Source: Saccoglossus kowalevskii
Lineage: Eukaryota; Hemichordata; Enteropneusta; Harrimaniidae
Direction of reading: 5' to 3'
DNA length: 51,180 bases
Assembly (NCBI RefSeq): GCF_000003605.2
Contig: NW_003142304.1
Span: forward strand, 604,860-656,039
In this document: positions 43,273-51,180 of the stretch, piece by piece
Layout of the letters: every line of letters begins with the position of its first letter
How positions within the stretch are numbered: position 1 is the stretch's first letter
Program-made: the position numbers and the translations under genes
Notes under the pieces: model-generated
What the model saw: only the letters and a program-made list of their open reading frames with translations
Told to the model about the DNA's origin: nothing
Databases searched by the model: none

Positions 43273-46200
43273 ATGGCAGAACCTTACTCAAGTCCATTAA
43301 AATTTGTACCGGAAAAGAAGCAGCGGCTGTCCACAAATTGGGAGAAATGTGTGATATGTCAGCAGAGCAGCAAAGAAAACTTGTTACACCAACAAAAGTG
43401 GGTATTAACAAATTATTATAAACATTATTGGTAAGGCAGGACGATGTTTTTCAGAGACCTGAATCTGAGTTTGATGACCTTACAAAATTACAAAGTATGT
43501 CTGTTAAATACCACCTGGTTGTTATCAATCATTTACAAGCAAGAAAAACATTTCCCATGTTACTTGTAAATATGATACTCAAGATTCTGCAACACATAGT
43601 ACAGAAGATCAAAGTGTTTGCACCCGGGCTCAAACATCCAAGCTTACAGATTGGTCAATGTGTGTAATATGCAGTGCATGGAAGAGAGACAGCCTACATA
43701 AGGTACAGACAACAACATGTCAAAACAATCTCTATCAAGCAGCACAAGCTCGTAAAGACTTCACTATGCTTGCTAAAATTGAAGGAGAAGACCTCATTGC
43801 AACTGATGCTATTTATCACAGATCCTGCATGGCAAGTTATACAAGCAAGCATAATATCAGTGCTTCACAGAAAATGGATGTAGGAGAGAACATATTTCAG
43901 AAGGCATTTATGGCGCTGGTAAAAGAAATAGATGTTAATCTGCAACACGGACGAGCCTACAAGTTGAAAACACTGCTAGATAAATTCCATGATCTTTTAC
44001 CGCATTGACACCAAGGGATACAGTGCACACAAACTGAAGCGTTGTCTTATGAATCATTATGGTGTTGAAATTGTTATTTATGCCCAGCGGGGACAGTCCA
44101 AGTCAAGTATTGTTGTCAGTAGTAGTGTCAGCTTAGGAGATGCTGTCCGAGCCTTTGCTCAACTGAAAGAGGAGTTCAACTATTATGAGATGACACTTGG
44201 TTCTGCTGAAGAACAATCAAATGTTCCAGTGAATTCTGAAAGTTTGCTTCATTCCGTCATTGGGGTGCTTAGGCAAGAAATAGCAGAGATTGAAAAACCA
44301 ACTGAATACTTCACTGCTGCTGAAATCGGCTTGAAAACATCCCAAAAATTAGTACCAGAGCTTTTACAGAAGGCTTTCCTTTGGTTGCTCGGCAAAGATG
44401 CATTTGAATCTGATGATTCAAACTACCAGCCATCAGAGAAAGTACAAAGAAGAGTCTTAGCTCTTGCAGAAAGTGTTATTCATAGCAGTGATAGCAGTAT
44501 AATAACCGCTCTTCATCTAGGGCTTGCAGCGCAATTGCTATGATAGCCTTCGATGCTTTTTAACAGCCCTTGGAAAGGATGAACTTAAAAGAATGCAACA
44601 TCGCATATATATACCACATGGCTTAGTCTCACAGCAACATAGAGGAAAGCTTATTCAAGAAGGTGATGACAATATTTACATCAACTGTGCAACAGTTGAT
44701 GGAAAGGGAACATTTCATTCCATGGCTCGTGTTGTATTTCAGGAACAAGCAATTGATAGAGATGTCATTTGCCCGGAAGACAGGGTGAAGATTGGCCAAG
44801 AGAAGTCACTGTCTCTTGACTGTGAATGACGCGAAGGCACTGAAAAATGTAATGCGCTATGACAAACCCAGGAAACGATCAGAGCCTCCTAGGCGTGATG
44901 ATGCAAAGGGCAAGGTAAAATCACTTCACATTGCTGAAGCAGATATACAGGCAGCAGATCTTTCTTGGATATTTCTCAGAACAGTTCCACGTGGTAGCCT
45001 TTCTGTTCCCTCAAGTATTGACTACAGTACATCACAAATAGTGTCTTTCTGGACTGGATATAATGCATTGATGTCTCAAAAGAGTCTCACTCGCACAATT
45101 GCCACTTATGCTCCAGTTATAGATGCAAAGCCTGCTGATCCATCAACTTTCTATACAGCAATGACCAGAAGTCAAGAAATGACAAAGGCAATGGGACAAC
45201 TCAGTACCATTCAAACAATGGACCAACAGCTCTATGCAGTAGCCCAACAAGTGAAATGGAGCAAAGCAGAGAACTTTCCTAATCATATAATTCGCCTGGG
45301 GGGATTTCATAGTGCATGTTGCTTCATTGCTGCAATTGGAAAGCTATGGGGGAAGTGGTGGACTGAGAGACCTGCTAGTAGATAGTGGTACATATGCCCC
45401 CAACACAGCTGACATGATGCTTGCTGGGAAGCAGTTTCACAGATCTATCCGTGGTCTTACTCTTTCATATGAGGCATTGATGCAGCAATTCTTGACTGAA
45501 TTATTAAATTGGTGTAATGCTGACCAACGAAGACATATCCCAGATGAGGTGTGGCAGCAGGTTGAGAGTACCTATGTGGAGATTCAGAATGATGGTGTTC
45601 AGGATTCTGTAGATGTAGCAAATGAACTTAAGGATAAACTTACTCATCATGTTATTCTACTACTCAGGGAATTCAAACAAGAACGCTGTGTAGATTCGCC
45701 CACATTCAAATATTGGTCAATGTTGTTGGATGCAATTCAAATATTATTGAACTACATACGCAGCGAACGTGAAGGTAACTGGCCATTACATCTGTCTTCA
45801 CAACTTGCAATGACACCATACTTCTTCTCTACAGACCGTACTAATTATGCACGATGAGTGCCCACATATCTTCTTGATATGATGGAACTTCCTGAAGATG
45901 TCGCTCAAGCATTCAATGGAGGCGAGTTTGCAGTTCGTCTGCGACCTGGTCATTTCAATGGTATTTGGAGTGACATGGGAACTGAATCAACTGTGATACG
46001 AGATGCCAAGAGCAATGGGGGTATTGTTGGGCTCACTCGAAAAGTACCAGCCCTTCTGCGCTGGATGCTGACTAGAACATCACTAGGAGAATATGCACAG
46101 AGTATACACGAGCAAGCAAAATATTATCAACCATCTTAAAAACAATATGACCAATCCATTTCAGCCAGATGTTCATCCAGATGGGAAACTGCTGAACATA

Positions 46201-47444
46201 TCCAGTGGAGTCATTATTATCTGCCATCGATGCTGGTGAAAAGAAAATGTATGAATTTATTAGAAGTACCTTATCAACTGAAGGTAATCATAGCTTCTAC
46301 AGTCCTCTGACCAGATCAAAAACTAAGACCTTCACTGATATGTTTCTACATAAGAGATGCAATGGCTGAACTACAGTCAATGACAGGTGGCAGCAACACA
46401 TCTACATTTGGTGACCTTGCTAGCAAATATATATATATCAGTTGTTGAATTGCACACAGAAAAGCACCACTGTAATAGACGTGTTTGATCAATATGAATA
46501 TAAAGACTCAATCAAAGTAGAGGAACGGAGCAGAAGGTTAGCAACAGCATGTGGAGCTAAGCAATATCAGGTGATGGCTGGACGCCCACTTCCACCATGG
46601 CCAAAGTTTATGGCACTCACATCAAATAAATCTGCATTGACTGACTTCCTGTGCAAGTACATAACTGAATATGCACCAAGAACACCAAAACTAGCTGTAC
46701 ACCAAGAACGCAAGGTCTATCTTGCAGGTGGGTTTAGTGATGGGGAGAAAACTGTCTGTATCTCTAGTCAAGGTGTAACACCAGTGGAGGATCTGTTCTG
46801 TTCGCACGAGGAGGCTGATACGAGGATGATGTTTCATGCTATGAAAGCAGATGAAGAATTTTCTGCTGCCAATATCCAAGGAAGCATTGTCGTGAAGTCA
46901 GCTGACACAGATGTCCTAGTGCTTGCTGTACACTATTATCCTCAGATGCAAAGTACATCGTCTTTCTGGATAGAAACAGGAAAAGCTACTACTACTGCAA
47001 ATCTTCATCGCCACATTCCTGTTCATAACATATGCAATAAATTAGGCCATATGGTTCATAGTCTGCTTGACGGGATGCGATACCGTCTCATCATTATGTG
47101 GAATAGAAAAAAAGAAAATGTGGAAAACTTTCTTGTCATTGGAGAAAAAAGGTTCAATTCCATCTATGGTAATTTGGGTACACGGTACAAGCCAAACATG
47201 CAGCCAGGCAGTTTGTTGCCGCTCTATATGATCCAAACGAAGTATATAAAGGTGAACATCTGCATCTGCAGAAATATTAGATGATCTTCTGTGCTCATGC
47301 TGCGGATGACGACAATGCAGTAACAACTGTAGTTGTGCAAAGAATTGTATGCCATGTACAGACGAATGCATCTGCAAGGCGGCAGATGGATGTATGAATG
47401 AACACACCCATCTTGAACCAGTGCTAGATGAGGTTGATGAATAA
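43273..47444 (+). pseudogene. broken transposase: zinc modules, FEN/XPG-like nuclease, CXC-like tail
   Basis: The start MAEPYSSPLKFVP (ATG 43273) follows an acceptor (TTTATTTCAG), hinting at a 5' intron. Order: WEKCVICQ (43340 region), then a second module WSMCVICSAWKR (about 43650-43690) with IYHRSCMASYT (43811-43843), giving two related C-x2-C...H-x3-C units. NCATVDGKGTFHSMARVVFQ lies at about 44684-44743. The nuclease core has SHEEADTRMM (46802-46831), SADTDVLVLAV (46898-46930) and TGCDTVSSLCGI (47070-47105). These match the spaced acidic pairs and the helix-two-turn-helix glycine signature (GxD...GIGxK) of FEN1/XPG nucleases. A Cys-rich tail (47292-47444) ends at TAA. It is broken by frameshifts near 43380, 43530, 44000, 44540, 44805, 45340 and 47000-47070, and by stops near 43419, 45855, 46137 and 47307. 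No product is expected from this copy. Confidence 0.75.
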
Positions 47445-48254
47445 CCAAATTATATTATTATCTTTTATATACTGTTAGTTTATTATGGAGATCCTCCACG
47501 GACATATATGAGGTTTTGTAATATAAAGATAGTCCAGACTTTGGATAGAAAGATTCTTTTAAGGAATGAGGTTTGCTAACTTCGGAACTGACATCAGTAA
47601 AAAATTTAGTAGATTTTGTATTATGTGTCTTAATTTTTGTATTAACCTCAATACTGATCCTTTTGTACAGTTAATTATCCAGTGTACCATTATTATACAT
47701 GCACAGCAAGCATGCCACTATAATTCTGTTTTAAAGCTGAACGTTAAACCCTTACGCTGGCATCAGTTTAGAAGCCTGTATAATCAATATAGATGCATTT
47801 AACTAATTTGTAGTTTATAATTTTAGCACAGAATTCATTTAGTACCCCCATGGTTCTATTATTAAGGTTTCAAGTATCAAGATACCAACACTTATTGTAC
47901 CCAAAAACAAATAATTTGGAATGTTCTGCAAGCAAGGTACATTTTTGGGGGTTTCAGAGCTTTCAGAAAATATATAACTTCATGGGCATTAAACGTTATT
48001 TCCCCTGTTAATTATGTCTTAAACAATCCAGTTGTTACGTGTAATTTGAAAACATTAATTACATGTTTACCTGTACATAGCTTAAGTTAATGGCTGATTT
48101 TTCCACTTTGAACACTCAGAATTGAGGACAACATGCCAAACTTATACAACCATATAGTAAAGAACATTTTAGGACATGTTGTACATTTCTGTACAGGTGG
48201 GAGATTAAACTCCTAAAATAAGGCCCATTTTCAGGGTTAACCGCTCGCCTATTA

Positions 48255-50325
48255 GACCTTAAATGCATCTCAGGGAACTAAAATCAAAGTACATGAACAC
48301 GATGTTCATGGCAAAAAATAAATTCTGAAGTTTAAGTGAAAACGTTTGAATGAACCTGATCGCAATAGCACCTGGGAGTGTATAAAGACAGATACTCACT
48401 AATCAGATTGCCCGTACCGATATCATCAACTGTGTTTGCTTAATACTCGTGCTTGAACTTACGACCTCTAATGACATGAGCTGTCTTTCTCAACATGTTA
48501 TGATCACGCCCTCTGTTGGTCGGACTGTACACGTAATAAGAATCACACTGTTCGTTCACCACCGATACGACAGTGGTGTTTTTTGTAGTGTCTCATACGG
48601 ATCAATTATTATTTTTAGTTTCGTTCATTTGTCAAATATTATTGCACGCTGTTGGTAGACTTGCTAAGGGCAAAAAAAGGGATGATCGCTGCATTTATTA
48701 GTACAAATGTCTCACTTGGCACAGATGTTCCTTGGGACAATTGTAAAATTTTCATTCAAAGAGACACTCTGTATTTATGCAAATAAGGCCTAATTTGCAT
48801 AATTTATGCAAATTAATTAGAAAATTACCAAAATAATATTAAAAAATATATATTCATCCAAAACAAATGTCTATCTTGGTATAAACTTTCTATGGAGCAA
48901 GTAGAAAAGTATTATGCAAAATAAATATGTGGATTTTATGTATTTTTCTCTTATTGTCACATGCACAGTATTGATTTCAAAATAACCATTTATTCATTTA
49001 AACTAAATTGTCATTATAATAAAACCCTGTGTGATATTTGAATAAAATGGGTTCATTATTAAAATGACTTCTTGTTGTCTTTTGCATAAATCAATTCTCG
49101 TCTATGTGTTTTATAATGGCGTATAATTAAAGTTTATTAATTAGAACTATCGGTCTTTATAGGGACATGGCCCCAGAATGAATCTTGATTTCTGTTGTTG
49201 CTCATTGTATATATGTGTATAGCAATTTTGATTCATTTTTGATGCCATGAGAACCACATTTTGGGTTACACACGGGGTTTGTGTTTTATTTTGTTCGTGT
49301 GATCGACTGTTTTATTTACGTTTTTTGCACTTGTTAAATGACTTTAATTTGATCGCGAAAACAATACTGAACATTCTTCTGTAACTTTCTAGGATAATAT
49401 TGGATCGCATAGAATCATATCAAAGTTTTGTTTTACAATTGATAATGAACAGACGTTAAAGGAAAGCCAAGGTACGTGACGTGTGTAGCCTGTAGGATAT
49501 ATAGTTGCAATGAAATCGACGGACCATTGCAATCTTATTTTGATATAGAAGATGCGTTTTCATTCTTCTTACACCATATGATAACATCTTTGCGTCACTT
49601 ACTCATTGTTATTAAAGAAATGACATAATTCACAAATATATTCAATAAGAAAAACAAATTATCATTAACTATTCTCGATGCCGAAAGCAATGAACATTAC
49701 TGCTCTGCAATATGACGTCATATCCTTTGCAGTACGGCGTCATCCTGTGAACTGAAATAAAATAATACATATTATAATGTAAAATATTATAATGTAAAAG
49801 AGATCAGAACATATTAATAATAATTATTTGTATTCATGTTTGTGGTAATCCCGACATGTCTTCGAAATAATGACACCATTTGCCATTCTCTTAAATATTA
49901 AAAGTTAAAGGAAATCACGATAATTTCGTGTCTGAATGCTAATATATTGTAATTCCTTAAGAACTATAGACTTATTGTTTTATGTTAGTGTTATAACGAT
50001 ACGATAATGATTATCTATGTTTAAAATTAATTACATGGGCCGTACAGCTATCATCATTGTATTTGATAAACAGTTTGCAAAACAGTCCACCGACATTTTC
50101 CAAGGTTTATTGTAACTGTATAGTTGCCGTAGTATGAGTTATTCTAATTAGAACAACTCTGAGGTGAGTGTCTGTAATGGTGAAACGTATGTAAACTTTT
50201 TGGTTATTGAAAATAACGTAAAGAGTTTCTCTTTTAAATTGTGTATCAACTCGATCTAGCCGCCTTTTACGGTTTGGGTATTTTATGAATATATATACAG
50301 CTGTTGGGAAATAGAAATCATCATC
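48255..50325. other. intergenic, nothing recognised
   Basis: No gene. An ATTTGCATAATTTATGCAAA inverted octamer-like stretch lies at about 48793-48812, and short frames such as 48449-48658 have no family resemblance. Confidence 0.5.
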
Positions 50326-51180
50326 ATTTGATATGTAATATAGAATGTGATACGTATTATATCATTGATATTTATCATAGAATGTGATACGTATTATATC
50401 ATTTGATATGTATCATAGAATGTGATACATATTATATCATTTGATATATATCATAGAATGTGATACATATTATATCATTTGATATATATCATAGAATGTG
50501 ATACGTATTATATCATTTGATATTATCATATAATGCGATACATATTATATCATTTGATATGTATCATAGAATGTGATACATATTATATCATTTGATATAT
50601 ATCATAGAATGTGATACATATTATATCATTTGATATATATCATAGAATGTGATACGTATTATATCATTTGATATGTATTATAGAATGTGATACGTATTAT
50701 ATCATTTGATATATATCATAAAATGTGATACGTATTATATCATTTGATATGTATCATATAATGTAATACGCCTTATATCATTTGATATATATCATAGAAT
50801 GTGATACATATTATATCATTTGATATATATCATAGAATGTGATACGTATTATATCATTTGATATATATCATAGAATGTGATACGTATTATATCACTTTAT
50901 TTGAATCATAGAATGTGATACGTATTATATCATTTGATATATATCATAGAACATGATACGTATTATATCATGTGATATATATCATATAATGTGATACGTA
51001 TTATATCATTTGATATATATCATATAATGTGATACGTATTATATAATTTGATATTTATCATATAATGTGATACGCCTTATATCATTTGATATATATCATA
51101 GAATGTGATACGCCTTATATCATTTGATATGTATCATATAATGTGATACGTATTATATCATTTGATATGTATCATAGAAT
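50326..51180. repeat. 38-bp satellite array (continues past the window)
   Basis: About 22 head-to-tail units of 38 bp with consensus TGATACGTATTATATCATTT then GATATATATCATAGAATG. Each unit contains self-complementary parts: ATACGTAT, ATATCATTTGATAT, TGATATATATCA, and GTATCA...TGATAC across the unit junction. The units are more uniform than those at 35507-35998. The array reaches the last base, so its full length is unknown. Confidence 0.95.

Larger units (their letters stand above)
42404..48251 (+). mobile_element. Academ-like DNA transposon, full length but decayed
   Basis: The termini are inverted repeats. The left begins TAGGCGAGCGGCCATACCCTGA and continues to TTTAATCTCCC and TTGTACAGAAA. 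The right, on the other strand, begins TAGGCGAGCGGTTAACCCTGA and continues to TTTAATCTCCCACCTGTACA. Together they span about 70 bp with small gaps. TTA stands directly outside both ends (42401-42403 and 48252-48254), as a 3-bp target duplication. The 5848-bp body holds one broken plus-strand gene with zinc-binding modules, a FEN/XPG-like nuclease and a CXC-like tail. From memory, an XPG nuclease together with Cys-rich fingers and a 3-4 bp duplication is the Academ superfamily. It lies 390 bp after the methyltransferase polyadenylation signal. Confidence 0.8.

Noticed and set aside
43273..47444. Multi-exon host gene instead of a transposon
   Set aside because: The breaks are single-base frameshifts and stops without splice signals, and the whole gene lies between matched terminal inverted repeats with a target duplication.
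50326..51180. CRISPR-like array of regularly spaced repeats
   Set aside because: There are no unique spacers between the repeats; units follow head to tail, and the surroundings are eukaryotic. It is a satellite.

Overview
The window looks like nuclear DNA of an invertebrate animal, most likely a marine bilaterian. It is AT-rich and gene-poor, with spliced genes (GT-AG and apparently GC-AG introns), AATAAA polyadenylation signals, non-LTR retrotransposon remains, several MITE families, satellite arrays and microsatellites. I cannot name the species. Nothing suggests a bacterial or organellar source.

Layout: (1) 1-7.1 kb is repeat-rich: two non-LTR retrotransposon remnants (about 1055-2272 and 5280-6240), tRNA-like SINE heads and two MITEs. 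(2) 7.9-23.4 kb holds a tandem cluster of four intronless minus-strand genes for type II membrane glycosyltransferases of the nucleotide-diphospho-sugar transferase family (PF03407/GT77-like): long 608 aa, short 395 aa, short 388 aa, long 586 aa. Shared flanks show the cluster grew by segmental duplication. A gene-less 3' flank at 22.9-23.4 kb looks like the scar of a fifth member. (3) 26-32.4 kb holds a five-exon METTL27-like methyltransferase gene (215 aa), preceded by short spliced coding exons for a small membrane segment. One intron carries a probable solo LTR. (4) 32.4-38.5 kb is mostly non-coding, with MITEs, a fold-back element, a 38-bp satellite patch and one possible terminal exon on the minus strand. 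(5) 38.6-42.0 kb holds a second METTL27-like gene (225 aa, five exons) with the same exon plan. (6) 42.4-48.25 kb is a complete but decayed DNA transposon with about 70-bp terminal inverted repeats and a TTA target duplication. Its broken ORF combines N-terminal zinc-binding CxxC modules, a FEN/XPG-like nuclease core and a C-terminal cysteine-rich CXC-like domain, which fits the Academ type. (7) 50.3 kb to the end is a 38-bp palindromic satellite array, related to the patch at 35.5 kb.

Functional reading: both single-copy-type gene families here (glycosyltransferase and methyltransferase) are locally duplicated. The glycosyltransferases should act in the Golgi lumen on unknown acceptors. The methyltransferases should be soluble SAM-dependent enzymes of unknown substrate. 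There is no sign that the two families work in one pathway. The most interesting items are the Academ-like nuclease transposon, the apparent GC-AG intron kept in both methyltransferase paralogues, and the membrane-segment exons that run into the first methyltransferase.
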